16,077 nt of DNA, from contig CATYJU010000043.1 of NCBI GenBank assembly GCA_958407995.1, forward strand, positions 1 through 16,077, given 5' to 3'. Of the stretch, positions 5,904-14,453 are shown in pieces. How positions within the stretch are numbered: the stretch's first letter is position 1; each line of letters starts with the position of its first letter. Source of the stretch: an uncultured Collinsella sp. Lineage in GTDB: Bacteria > Actinomycetota > Coriobacteriia > Coriobacteriales > Coriobacteriaceae. A model generated the notes under the pieces. That model was not told the DNA's origin. It saw nothing but the letters and a program-made list of their open reading frames with translations, and ran no database searches. Made by a program: the position numbers and the translations under genes.

Positions 5904-6185
5904 TCTCTGGGCCATACCGGCTAACGTCGAAAATACGAAGAAATGGTGCGCGCGGGCGAGCAAAAGACGTCCACGCGCACTCCTGTTAACGGACGTTCTG
6001 CCCTGCAGGGTTCGAGAAAAACGTATTACCGTACCTGCGGCATAAAGAAGGTCTTAAGAAAACGAACAGGTGCGTATTAACCGATGCTTTTTCGGTTGTA
6101 CTTTAGCGATTGGCTCGTACAATAGTCACCAATGTTTGGCGGGAACTGTTCTGTGAGGCGTTAAAAAAGGAAAGTGAGGACGCCA
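5904..6185. other. Intergenic region between upp and the ATP synthase operon, no gene found
   Basis: No coding sequence was found in these 282 bp. GTGCGCG (5946-5952) can pair with CGCGCAC (5974-5980). ACGTCC (5967-5972) can pair with GGACGT (5991-5996). The second pairing uses the loop and right side of the first, so they compete. A small hairpin, AACCGA/TCGGTT (6079-6097), lies just before the atp promoter but has no T run after it. The operon promoter is at 6096-6123. Confidence 0.5.
6096..6123 (+). promoter_or_regulatory. Promoter of the ATP synthase operon
   Basis: TTGTAC (6096-6101) and TACAAT (6118-6123) are separated by 16 bp. A transcript would start near 6130, about 55 bases before the first ATG at 6186. 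It is the best promoter match in the intergenic region and lies directly ahead of a nine-gene same-strand run. Confidence 0.6.
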
Positions 6186-6497
6186 ATGTTTCAGATAGCC
6201 GATCTGCTCGCTATCGTTGCAGGCGCCATCGCGGGCGCAATTGCCTTCCTTCCCTTTGTCTTTACGCTCAAGCCGGTTCTTGACGATAAACAGAATGCGG
6301 ACATGCTCAAGGGTATGGTGAGTCTGGCGGTCTCGGCAATCGCCCTGCTCGTCTTTACCTTGGTTGTGTTTGTGTTGTTCGGAGAGGCATTTCGCATGTT
6401 CCTCCTGGGCGAGGCGATCGGCTTCGTGGCCTTTATGGCCGCCTGCACGGTTCGCGTCGCCAAGGCGCTGCGAGATCCTCATGAGGTCGAAAGGTAA
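6186..6497 (+). CDS. atpI: AtpI-like small membrane protein, first gene of the ATP synthase operon
   Basis: This 103-aa protein is mostly hydrophobic, with three probable membrane segments at about residues 5-27, 43-66 and 68-92 and a short charged C-terminus (RDPHEVER). No catalytic motif is visible. The assignment rests on size, topology and place immediately upstream of atpB, where atpI or an equivalent actinobacterial gene (such as Rv1303 in M. tuberculosis) is usually found. AtpI proteins are thought to help assemble the c-ring or transport Mg2+; that is family knowledge, not visible here. The ATG at 6186 has GAGGA (6176-6180) five bases ahead; a GTG at 6174 would add four residues but has a poorer site. 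It ends 3 bases before atpB. Confidence 0.6.
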   Translation: MFQIADLLAIVAGAIAGAIAFLPFVFTLKPVLDDKQNADMLKGMVSLAVSAIALLVFTLVVFVLFGEAFRMFLLGEAIGFVAFMAACTVRVAKALRDPHEVER

Positions 6498-6500
6498 GTC

Positions 6501-7304
6501 GTGGAAATTTTTGAAAAGCTGCCTGATGAGATTAATCATCTGGTCAGCGAGTTCAGCTCCACCCCTGTCGTGGGCGATCTGAGCTGCGGCATCACGCAGT
6601 ACTCGTTTTGGCTGATCGTCTCCACGATCGTGCTCCTGATCGTCCTGGCCGTGTTCAAGAAGAAGCAGACCCTGGTTCCCAAGGGCTTCTTCGTCAACGG
6701 TTTCGAGTACATCATCGAGTACGTCGAGAACGATATCGGCAAGGGCGTCGTGGGTGAGAACTGGAAGAAGCACTTCCCGTTCCTGTGCTCGCTTTTCCTG
6801 TTCATCCTGATCAATAACATGATCGGCCTGATCCCGGGAATGAAGCCCGGCACCGGTGCAATCGGCTCCACCGCCGCGCTCGCCATCTTCGCCTTCGTGT
6901 ACTTCATCTACTACGGATGCAAGGCTCACGGCGTGATCGGCTACATCAAGAGCCTCGCCCCGCAGGGCGTGAGCTTCCCGATGAACGTGCTCGTGTGGGT
7001 CGTCGAGCTTTTCTCGACCTTCCTGCGCCTCATCACGCTCGCCGTCCGTCTGTTCTGCAACATGTTCGCAGGACACGTGGTCATGGGCTCGTTCGCCATC
7101 ATGGCGAGCATGTTCATGCAGCCGCTGCTTCAGCAGGTTTCCGCGGCCCACGCCGTCGGCGCCCTGCCTTCGCTGGCCTGGCTTGCCATCCTCATCCTGA
7201 TCTATGCGATCGAGCTTGTGGTCGGCGCCATCCAGGCTTACGTCTTCACGGTCCTTACCGCCGTGTATGTCTCCGAGGCAGAGGAGGTCGCGGAGGAGGA
7301 GTAG
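6501..7304 (+). CDS. atpB: F-type ATP synthase subunit a
   Basis: Subunit a forms the two half-channels that carry protons to and from the rotating c-ring. The 267-aa product has several membrane helices and the essential arginine at R183 in LAVRLFCNMFAGH, equivalent to E. coli R210. H192 sits where E. coli has E219, and E238 (in IYAIELVVGAIQAY) sits where E. coli has H245, a reciprocal swap. Q245 matches E. coli Q252. A GTG start at 6501 is used; GAAAGG (6489-6494) lies six bases ahead and the upstream gene stops at 6497, so the two are translationally close. The C-terminus is acidic (EAEEVAEEE). All key channel residues are present. Confidence 0.96.
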   Translation: MEIFEKLPDEINHLVSEFSSTPVVGDLSCGITQYSFWLIVSTIVLLIVLAVFKKKQTLVPKGFFVNGFEYIIEYVENDIGKGVVGENWKKHFPFLCSLFLFILINNMIGLIPGMKPGTGAIGSTAALAIFAFVYFIYYGCKAHGVIGYIKSLAPQGVSFPMNVLVWVVELFSTFLRLITLAVRLFCNMFAGHVVMGSFAIMASMFMQPLLQQVSAAHAVGALPSLAWLAILILIYAIELVVGAIQAYVFTVLTAVYVSEAEEVAEEE

Positions 7305-7428
7305 TCTTCCGCTCGCGCCTTAATGGTAAGGCAATTCGTTAAACCGCCGGTGCCCGTACCCATGGAGCCCGGCAGTTATAAAAAGGTTATCCTGCGTGAA
7401 ATAAGACACGCACGACAAAGGAGGAATC
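7305..7428. other. 124-bp gap before atpE
   Basis: This is the longest gap inside the atp operon. It contains a weak inverted repeat, GCCGG (7346-7350) with CCGGC (7369-7373), followed by an AT-rich TATAAAAAGG. No good -35 box stands at the right distance from the TATAAA. It may be a processing or translation-enhancing leader for atpE, whose product is needed in many copies; this is an inference. Confidence 0.4.
7418..7424 (+). promoter_or_regulatory. Strong ribosome binding site of atpE
   Basis: AAGGAGG is a near-perfect Shine-Dalgarno sequence ending four bases before the GTG start at 7429. It decides this start and is among the strongest ribosome sites in the operon, fitting the high stoichiometry of subunit c. 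Confidence 0.75.
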
Positions 7429-7623
7429 GTGGGAGTTATCGGTTACGGTCTCGGTGTTATCGGCGCTGGTCTTGCTATCGGCCTGTCTGCTCTGGGTGCT
7501 ACGGGTGCTATGGCCCGTCAGCCTGAGGTCCAGGGCCGCGTGTTCACCGTCTTCATCATGGGCTCCGCCTTCGGCGAGGCTCTGGCTCTGATCGGCTTCG
7601 TTGTCGCGCTGATCGTTAAATAG
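7429..7623 (+). CDS. atpE: F-type ATP synthase subunit c
   Basis: Subunit c is the hairpin-shaped proteolipid that forms the rotor ring. The product is 64 aa, slightly short for the family but complete. It has a glycine-rich first helix (about 3-28), the polar loop ARQPE (29-33) facing F1, and a second helix with the ion-carrying carboxylate E50 in GEALALIG. The residue after E50 is Ala and no glutamine is seen at the first-helix position used by sodium-binding rings, so proton coupling is inferred. The start is GTG, fixed by the AAGGAGG site. atpF follows 15 bases after the stop. Confidence 0.95.
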   Translation: MGVIGYGLGVIGAGLAIGLSALGATGAMARQPEVQGRVFTVFIMGSAFGEALALIGFVVALIVK

Positions 7624-7638
7624 CACGGAGCGTCAAGT

Positions 7639-8241
7639 ATGAATCTTTCATCCCAGAAGAGCGCGATCGCACTCTCCGCGTCCGCGGCCGCGCTGCTCAT
7701 GCCGGTTTCCGCGTTCGCTGAGGACGGCGCTGCCGGTGCGGACATCCTCATCCCTAAGATGGCGGAGTTCATCCCGGCGCTTATCGCCTTCCTGATTATC
7801 TGGATCGTGCTGGCCAAGGTCGCCCTGCCGGGCATCATGAAAACCATGGAGGAGCGCGGCAAGAAGATCGAGGAGAGCCTCGATGAGGCCGAGAAGACCA
7901 AGCAGGAGGCTATCGCCAAGCGCTCTGAGTCCGACTCGATCGTCACCGACGCCCGTCGTCAGGCTGCCGACATTGTTCTCGAGGCCCGTAAGGACGCCGA
8001 GTCCGAGCGCGCCCGTATCATCGAGGCTGCTCACAAGGAGGCCGAGGAGATCATCGCCAAGGCCCATACGACCGTCGAGGACGAGCGCAAGTCCATCTAC
8101 GCTGGTGCCGCGAGCTCCATCGCCGACCTGTCCGTTGCCGTCGCCACCAAGATCGTGGGCGAGGCACTCGAGGACGATGCCGAGCAGAAGAAGCTCATCG
8201 AGCGCTACATCCAGGAAGCAGGTAGCCTGAATGCCGACTAG
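7639..8241 (+). CDS. atpF: F-type ATP synthase subunit b with signal-peptide-like N-terminus
   Basis: Subunit b is the peripheral stalk that holds F1 against rotation. The 200-aa product has a membrane helix at about residues 43-66 (PALIAFLIIWIVLAK) and a long charged coiled-coil region (67-175) rich in Glu, Lys and Ala. Ahead of this lies an extra hydrophobic segment, residues 9-27, ending in SAFA followed by EDG, which looks like a signal peptide with a signal-peptidase I type A-x-A site. If cleaved, the mature protein would start at E28 with a short external N-terminus. The typical b subunit is about 155-170 aa and begins directly with the membrane helix. CGGAGCG lies upstream of the ATG. 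Its end overlaps atpH by 11 bases. Confidence 0.93.
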   Translation: MNLSSQKSAIALSASAAALLMPVSAFAEDGAAGADILIPKMAEFIPALIAFLIIWIVLAKVALPGIMKTMEERGKKIEESLDEAEKTKQEAIAKRSESDSIVTDARRQAADIVLEARKDAESERARIIEAAHKEAEEIIAKAHTTVEDERKSIYAGAASSIADLSVAVATKIVGEALEDDAEQKKLIERYIQEAGSLNAD

Positions 8242-8707
8242 CCGCTATCAGGACAAGGTGCTCGAGACCTACGCGCGTTCCCTTTTGGAAGCCGCCAAGG
8301 CCGAGAACCATGTGTTCGAGGACCTCGAGATGATCGAGCGCTTGGCTTCTGCCAGCCCCGAGATCATCGCCGTGCTCGACACCATGTCCAAGCGCGACCA
8401 GCTCGACCTTCTTCCCAAGGTGGCAGCTGCCTTTAAGTATGTTGCCGAGGAAGACGAGGATGTAGTGGGCGTGACCGTCACCACGGCGATCCCGCTCGAC
8501 GACGAGCTGCGTCAAACCATCACTAAGAAATGCGAGCAGGACTTCGGCCGCAAGGTATTCCTTATCGAGCAGGTCGACCCGTCTATCGTGGGCGGCCTGG
8601 TGCTCGAGGCCCGCGGCGAGCGTCGTGACATTTCCGTCAAGACGCAGCTGCGCATCGCGCAGGAGACCCTCGCAAACTCTGCTAATTCGTACGGAGGTGA
8701 AGCCTAA
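8231..8707 (+). CDS. atpH: F-type ATP synthase subunit delta
   Basis: Delta links the b stalk to the top of the alpha3-beta3 hexamer. The 158-aa product is a little shorter than the usual ~175-180 aa but has both halves: an N-terminal helical domain (YARSLLEAAKAEN, about 14-26) and the C-terminal signature DPSIVGGLVLEARGERRDIS (117-136), close to the family pattern DPSLIGGxxxxxGxxxxD. The start overlaps the end of atpF, and the TAA stop overlaps the atpA start as TAATG, so translation of the three genes is probably coupled. Confidence 0.93.
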   Translation: MPTSRYQDKVLETYARSLLEAAKAENHVFEDLEMIERLASASPEIIAVLDTMSKRDQLDLLPKVAAAFKYVAEEDEDVVGVTVTTAIPLDDELRQTITKKCEQDFGRKVFLIEQVDPSIVGGLVLEARGERRDISVKTQLRIAQETLANSANSYGGEA

Positions 8708-10305
8708 TGTCCGAAACCCTCAATGCCCAGGATATCGCCAAGAAACTGCAGGAGCAGCTCACGAGCCTCTCCGCGACGGTCGATACGCATGAGGTTTCAA
8801 CGGTCGACGAGGTAGGCGACGGCATCGCGCGCGTCTCCGGCCTCAAGAGCGCCATGGCAGGCGAGCTTCTGGAGTTCAAGAGCTCCGATACCGGTGAGAC
8901 CGTCTTCGGCCTTGCCCAGAACCTTGACCGTGACGAGGTCGGCGCCGTTCTGTTTGGTGCCGTCGACTCCATCAAGGAAGGCGACGAGTGCCGCACCACT
9001 GGCCGCATTATGGATATCCCTGTGAGCCGCGCCATGCTCGGCCGCGTCGTCAATCCGCTCGGCCAGCCCATCGACGGCCTGGGCGACATCGTCGCCACGC
9101 ACCGTCGTCCCATTGAGTTCAAGGCCCCCGGCGTCATCGACCGTACCCCGGTGTGCGAGCCGGTTCAGACCGGCCTGTTGGCCATCGACTCCATGGTGCC
9201 TATTGGTCGCGGTCAGCGAGAGCTCATCATCGGCGACCGTAAGACCGGTAAGACCGCCATTGCCATCGACGCTATCCTCAACCAGCGCGGCAAGGGCATG
9301 GTCTGCATCTATGTCGCCATCGGCCAGAAGGCCTCCACGGTTGCCAACATCCGCGAGACCCTCGCTCAGCACGGTGCGCTCGACTACACCATCATCGTTT
9401 CGGCCACCGCTGCCGATTCCGCCCCTATGCAGTACATCGCGCCTATGGCCGGTGCCGCTATCGGCGAGTTCTTCATGTACAACGGCGAGGACGGCAAGCC
9501 CGCCAGCGAGACCAACCCCGGCGGCCACGTGCTCGTCATCTACGATGACCTGTCCAAGCAGGCTGTGGCCTACCGTCAGATGTCGCTGACGCTGCATCGT
9601 CCGCCCGGACGCGAGGCCTATCCTGGTGACATCTTCTACCTGCACTCTCGTCTGCTCGAGCGTGCCGTCAAGATGTCCAAGAAGAACGGTTATGGCTCCA
9701 TGACGGCTCTGCCGATCATCGAGACCCAGGACGGCGACGTCTCGGCCTACATTCCGACCAACGTCATTTCCATTACGGATGGTCAGATCTACCTGCAGTC
9801 CGAGCTCTTCTTCCAGGGCCAGCGCCCGGCAGTCGACGTGGGCATTTCCGTGTCCCGCGTCGGTGGCGACGCGCAGACCAAGGCTATGAAGCAGGTCGCC
9901 GGCAACCTCCGTCTGGACCTCGCTTCCTATCAGGAGCTCGCTGGCTTTACGCAGTTTGGCTCCGACCTTGACGAGGCTACTCAGAAGCAGCTGACCCATG
10001 GTGCCCGCATGACCGAGCTCCTTAAGCAGCCGCGCTACAAGCCGTTTGAGGTTGGCGAGCAGATCGTTACGCTGTTCGCTGGCAACGAGGGCTTCCTGGA
10101 TGACCTGGAGATTGCCGACGTGCTGCCTTTCCGTGCCGAGCTCATCGAGTACATGGACAATGGCTTTGGCTCGCTGCTCGACAAGGTTCGCGCCAAGAAG
10201 ATCGATGATGACACCAAGGCTGAGCTCTTGCGCGTCATCGGCGACTTCAAGCAGCAGTTCATGGCCAAGCACCATTCGGATGTTTCTGGATCAGAGGAGA
10301 ACTAA
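8707..10305 (+). CDS. atpA: F-type ATP synthase subunit alpha
   Basis: Alpha forms the non-catalytic nucleotide sites of F1 and gives an arginine to the catalytic sites. The 532-aa product has an N-terminal helix joining delta and b, a beta-barrel domain (about 25-95), the P-loop GDRKTGKT (176-183), VYVAIGQKASTVANI (the helix after the P-loop), LVIYDDLSKQAVAYRQMSL and the SVSRVGG segment with the arginine finger. Many bacteria have GDRQTGKT; the Lys form is common in Actinobacteria. GGAGGTGA (8693-8700) provides the ribosome site. The length is slightly above the family's ~505-aa norm because of the C-terminus. atpG begins 5 bases after the stop. Confidence 0.98.
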   Translation: MSETLNAQDIAKKLQEQLTSLSATVDTHEVSTVDEVGDGIARVSGLKSAMAGELLEFKSSDTGETVFGLAQNLDRDEVGAVLFGAVDSIKEGDECRTTGRIMDIPVSRAMLGRVVNPLGQPIDGLGDIVATHRRPIEFKAPGVIDRTPVCEPVQTGLLAIDSMVPIGRGQRELIIGDRKTGKTAIAIDAILNQRGKGMVCIYVAIGQKASTVANIRETLAQHGALDYTIIVSATAADSAPMQYIAPMAGAAIGEFFMYNGEDGKPASETNPGGHVLVIYDDLSKQAVAYRQMSLTLHRPPGREAYPGDIFYLHSRLLERAVKMSKKNGYGSMTALPIIETQDGDVSAYIPTNVISITDGQIYLQSELFFQGQRPAVDVGISVSRVGGDAQTKAMKQVAGNLRLDLASYQELAGFTQFGSDLDEATQKQLTHGARMTELLKQPRYKPFEVGEQIVTLFAGNEGFLDDLEIADVLPFRAELIEYMDNGFGSLLDKVRAKKIDDDTKAELLRVIGDFKQQFMAKHHSDVSGSEEN

Positions 10306-10310
10306 GCCCC

Positions 10311-11218
10311 ATGGCCAACCTTCGCGACATTAAGAAGCGAATCTCCTCGGTTACCACGACCAAGCAGATCACGCGCACGATGGAGATGGTCTCTACGGCC
10401 AAGATCCGTCGTGCTCTCGATCGCTCCAAGCAGGCCGAGCCCTATAAGGAGGCGCTGACCGACGTCATGTTGACGGTCGCCGGCGACGCCTCCTGTTCGG
10501 GCACCGATCCCATGCTGCAGAAGCATGAGAGCGTCAAGCATGGCCTGATTGTCGTTATTGCCTCGGACCGCGGCCTTGCCGGCGGTTTCAATACGACGGT
10601 GGAGCGCACGGCCGAAAAGCTCGCCGCTTCTTGGGCGAACGACGGCATCGAGTGCGAGATCATCGCGTGTGGGCGCAAACCGGCCACGTATTTCCGTGAC
10701 CGCGAAAACGTCGTCATGCACTTTGAGGGCAACTCCTCTGAGCCCGATTTCAATCAGGCCCGCATGATCTCCTCTCATATCTGCGATGCGTATCGTGCCG
10801 GTGAGCTTGACCGTGTCGAGCTTGTCTACCACCACGCCAAGAACCGCGTGGATCAGGAGCTTCGCGTCGAGCATCTGTTGCCGCTCGACCCCGAGATGAT
10901 CGCTATGGCCCACGGTCCGCGTAAGAACGAGACCGACGCCCCTAAGCGCATCTCGTCCACGTTCGAGTTCGTGCCCTCTCCCGAGCATGTTCTCGGCAAG
11001 CTTGTGCCGTCTTATATCCTGACGGTCATCTACCAGGCCCTGATTGATTCGGCGGCTGCCGAGCAGGGTGCACGCCGCAAGGCCATGCACTCCGCGACGG
11101 AAAACGCCACCGCGATCATCTCGACCCTTACCCGCACGTATAGTCGCGTGCGCCAGGCTTCGATCACGACCGAGATTAACGAGATCGTCGGCGGAGCCTC
11201 AGCATTGGAGGAACAGTA

Positions 11219-11219
<1 letters not shown>
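10311..11219 (+). CDS. atpG: F-type ATP synthase subunit gamma
   Basis: Gamma is the central rotor shaft that turns inside alpha3-beta3. The 302-aa product starts with the typical N-terminal helix NLRDIKKRISSVTTTKQIT and MEMVSTAKIRRA. It contains the Rossmann-like middle domain with VIASDRGLAGGFN (about 82-94) and ends with the paired C-terminal helix, including ENATAIISTLTRTYSRVRQA and TTEINEIVGGASALE. AGAGGAGA (10293-10300) precedes the ATG. Its TAA overlaps the atpD ATG by one base. Nothing is missing. Confidence 0.97.
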
Positions 11220-12673
<1,454 letters not shown>

Positions 12674-12676
12674 GTT

Positions 12677-13069
12677 ATGCGTATCCGCATCGTGTGCCCC
12701 GTGAGCTGCGCCTATGAGGGCGACGCTGCGTTTGTGTCGATTCCGTCCACGGATGGCGAGTTTGGCGTTCTGCCTGCTCACTCCAGCGAGATCTGCACGA
12801 TCGACCGCGGTTACGTTCGCGTTTCCGATAAGGCCATGGGCACTGTCGACCACACGTTTGCCGTGGCCGGCGGCTATGCCCAGGTTGCGGACGATGTCGT
12901 GACCGTTCTCGCCGAGCGCGCTTGCGATTTGGCGACCGTCGATGCCGACAAGCTTAAAGCTGATATTCAAGGTTTTGAAGAGAAGCTGGGTAATTTGTCG
13001 GAGGATGATGCACGCCGCGCCTACCTCTATAATGAAATCGCATGGTGTAAGCTCAAGCTTGCCCAATAG
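12677..13069 (+). CDS. atpC: F-type ATP synthase subunit epsilon
   Basis: Epsilon sits on the rotor with gamma and can inhibit ATP hydrolysis through its C-terminal helices. The 130-aa product has the N-terminal beta-sandwich, with VSIPSTDGEFGVLPAHS (about 20-36) and FAVAGGYAQVADDVVTVLAE (61-80), then a helical C-terminal part (KLKADIQGFEEKLGNLSEDD onward). The length is normal. GGGGGAGAAG, at the end of atpD, is the ribosome site and only 3 bases separate the genes. It is the last gene of the operon, followed by a strong terminator. A TATAAT at 13028-13033, inside its 3' end, may serve murA. Confidence 0.95.
   Translation: MRIRIVCPVSCAYEGDAAFVSIPSTDGEFGVLPAHSSEICTIDRGYVRVSDKAMGTVDHTFAVAGGYAQVADDVVTVLAERACDLATVDADKLKADIQGFEEKLGNLSEDDARRAYLYNEIAWCKLKLAQ
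13028..13033 (+). promoter_or_regulatory. Possible -10 box for murA inside atpC
   Basis: A consensus TATAAT lies in the last codons of atpC. The matching -35 position (13005-13010, ATGATG) is poor, three of six. A transcript from here would start near 13040 and run through the hairpin at 13106-13144 before reaching murA. There is no room for a promoter between that hairpin and the murA start. Confidence 0.3.
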
Positions 13070-13105
13070 TCAAACGATTTAGCGTTCGACCATTTGCGAA
13101 CACAT

Positions 13106-13144
13106 CATGCCCGGGATGGCTCAGCCACCCCGGGCATGCTTTTT
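13106..13144 (+). terminator. Intrinsic terminator at the end of the ATP synthase operon
   Basis: CATGCCCGGGATGGC (13106-13120) pairs with GCCACCCCGGGCATG (13124-13138) with one A-C mismatch and a TCA loop, followed by TTTTT (13140-13144). This is a strong rho-independent terminator 37 bases after the atpC stop. The murA ribosome site begins at the next base, so the hairpin is also part of the murA leader if transcription reads through. Confidence 0.93.
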
Positions 13145-13157
13145 GAAAGGGTAGACC

Positions 13158-14441
13158 TTGGATATTATCCGCGTTGAGGGTGGCCACGCCATCGGAGGCT
13201 CCGTGCCCGTCTCGGGTGCCAAGAACTCCGCGCTCAAACTCATGGCGGCAACGCTTCTGGCGCCGGGCAAGACGACGCTGCAGAACGTGCCCGATATTTC
13301 CGATGTCCACGTGATGGGCAAGGTGCTCAAGGGCATGGGCGCTACGATCGATGTTCTCGACGAGCACACGCTCGAGATCGATACCTCTCAGGTCGATTCT
13401 TGGGAGGCTCCCTACGAGCTCGTTGCCAAGATGCGCGCTTCCACGGCCGTGATGGGGCCCTTGCTGGGCCGTTTCCATCGTGCCAAGATAGCCATGCCCG
13501 GCGGCTGCAACCTGGGTGCTCGCAAGATCGATATGCACATTCTTGGTCTTGAGGCCCTGGGCGTAGAGTTCGATACCGCCCACGGCTACATCAACGCTAA
13601 TGCGCCCCAAGGTCTGCGCGGTACCACCGTCACGCTCGAGTTCGCCAGTGTCGGTGCGACCGAGAACCTCATTATGGCATCCGTGCGCGCGCAGGGTACC
13701 ACGGTTATCGACAATGCCGCCCGCGAGCCCGAGATCGTCGATCTCGCCAACATGCTCAACGAGATGGGCGCCAAGATTGTTGGCGCCGGTACGCCCGTCG
13801 TGACTATCGAAGGCGTGGAAGAGCTCCATCCCGTTACCCATCGCGTGGTGGGCGACCGCATCGAGGCCGGTACCTTTATCGTTGCCGGTGCGTTGATGGC
13901 CGACGATCGCGGTGTCGATGTCACGGGCTTTTGCCCCATTCACTTGGGCATGGTGCTCAAGAAGATGGAGCTCATGGGTATCGACTGCGAGCGCGTCGAG
14001 GATGGCGTCCATGTAAACCGTGCCGAGCGTATCAAGCCGGTCGACATCCAGACGCTTCCGTTCCCCGGTTTCCCGACGGACATGCAGGCGCAGATTATGG
14101 TGCTCTCCGCTCTCGCCGACGGCAGTTCCGTTATTACCGAGAACATCTTCGAGAATCGCTTTATGTTTGCCTCTGAGCTGGTGCGCATGGGTGCCGACAT
14201 TCGTATCGAGAGCCATCATGCCATGATTCATGGCGTCAAGGGCTTCTCGGGTGCACAGGTTACCTCGCCCGATCTGCGTGGCGGAGCGGCCCTCGTCGTA
14301 GCGGGCTTGATCGCCGACGGGACGACCGAGGTTTCGGCCATCCATCACATCAAGCGCGGCTACGAGCAGTTTGTCGAAAAGCTGCAGGCGCTCGGCGCAC
14401 ATGTCGAGCATGCTACCGTCCCCGATCCCGTCATCTACTAA
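13158..14441 (+). CDS. murA: UDP-N-acetylglucosamine 1-carboxyvinyltransferase
   Basis: MurA transfers enolpyruvate from PEP to UDP-N-acetylglucosamine, the first committed step of peptidoglycan synthesis, in the cytoplasm. The 427-aa product has SGAKNSALK with K22/N23, the loop MPGGCNLGARK with catalytic Cys117, FPTDMQAQ with the catalytic Asp, and the LRGGAALVVAG and IHHIKRGYE segments near the C-terminus. Cys rather than Asp at position 117 predicts sensitivity to fosfomycin at the target level (inference). The start codon is TTG at 13158, supported by GAAAGGG (13145-13151) six bases ahead and by alignment of the MDIIRVEGG start with the family; no in-frame ATG gives a better start. It begins 14 bases after a terminator. 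Confidence 0.97.
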   Translation: MDIIRVEGGHAIGGSVPVSGAKNSALKLMAATLLAPGKTTLQNVPDISDVHVMGKVLKGMGATIDVLDEHTLEIDTSQVDSWEAPYELVAKMRASTAVMGPLLGRFHRAKIAMPGGCNLGARKIDMHILGLEALGVEFDTAHGYINANAPQGLRGTTVTLEFASVGATENLIMASVRAQGTTVIDNAAREPEIVDLANMLNEMGAKIVGAGTPVVTIEGVEELHPVTHRVVGDRIEAGTFIVAGALMADDRGVDVTGFCPIHLGMVLKKMELMGIDCERVEDGVHVNRAERIKPVDIQTLPFPGFPTDMQAQIMVLSALADGSSVITENIFENRFMFASELVRMGADIRIESHHAMIHGVKGFSGAQVTSPDLRGGAALVVAGLIADGTTEVSAIHHIKRGYEQFVEKLQALGAHVEHATVPDPVIY

Positions 14442-14453
14442 TACAGGTTGCCT

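Noticed and set aside
7377..7382. TATAAA before atpE as an internal promoter
   Set aside because: No acceptable -35 box is present at a suitable distance.
8797..10275. 492-codon antisense open frame across atpA
   Set aside because: Same artefact; low-information sequence opposite a fully conserved AtpA.
13053..14411. 452-codon antisense open frame across murA
   Set aside because: Opposite a complete MurA with an intact active site, with no domain seen.
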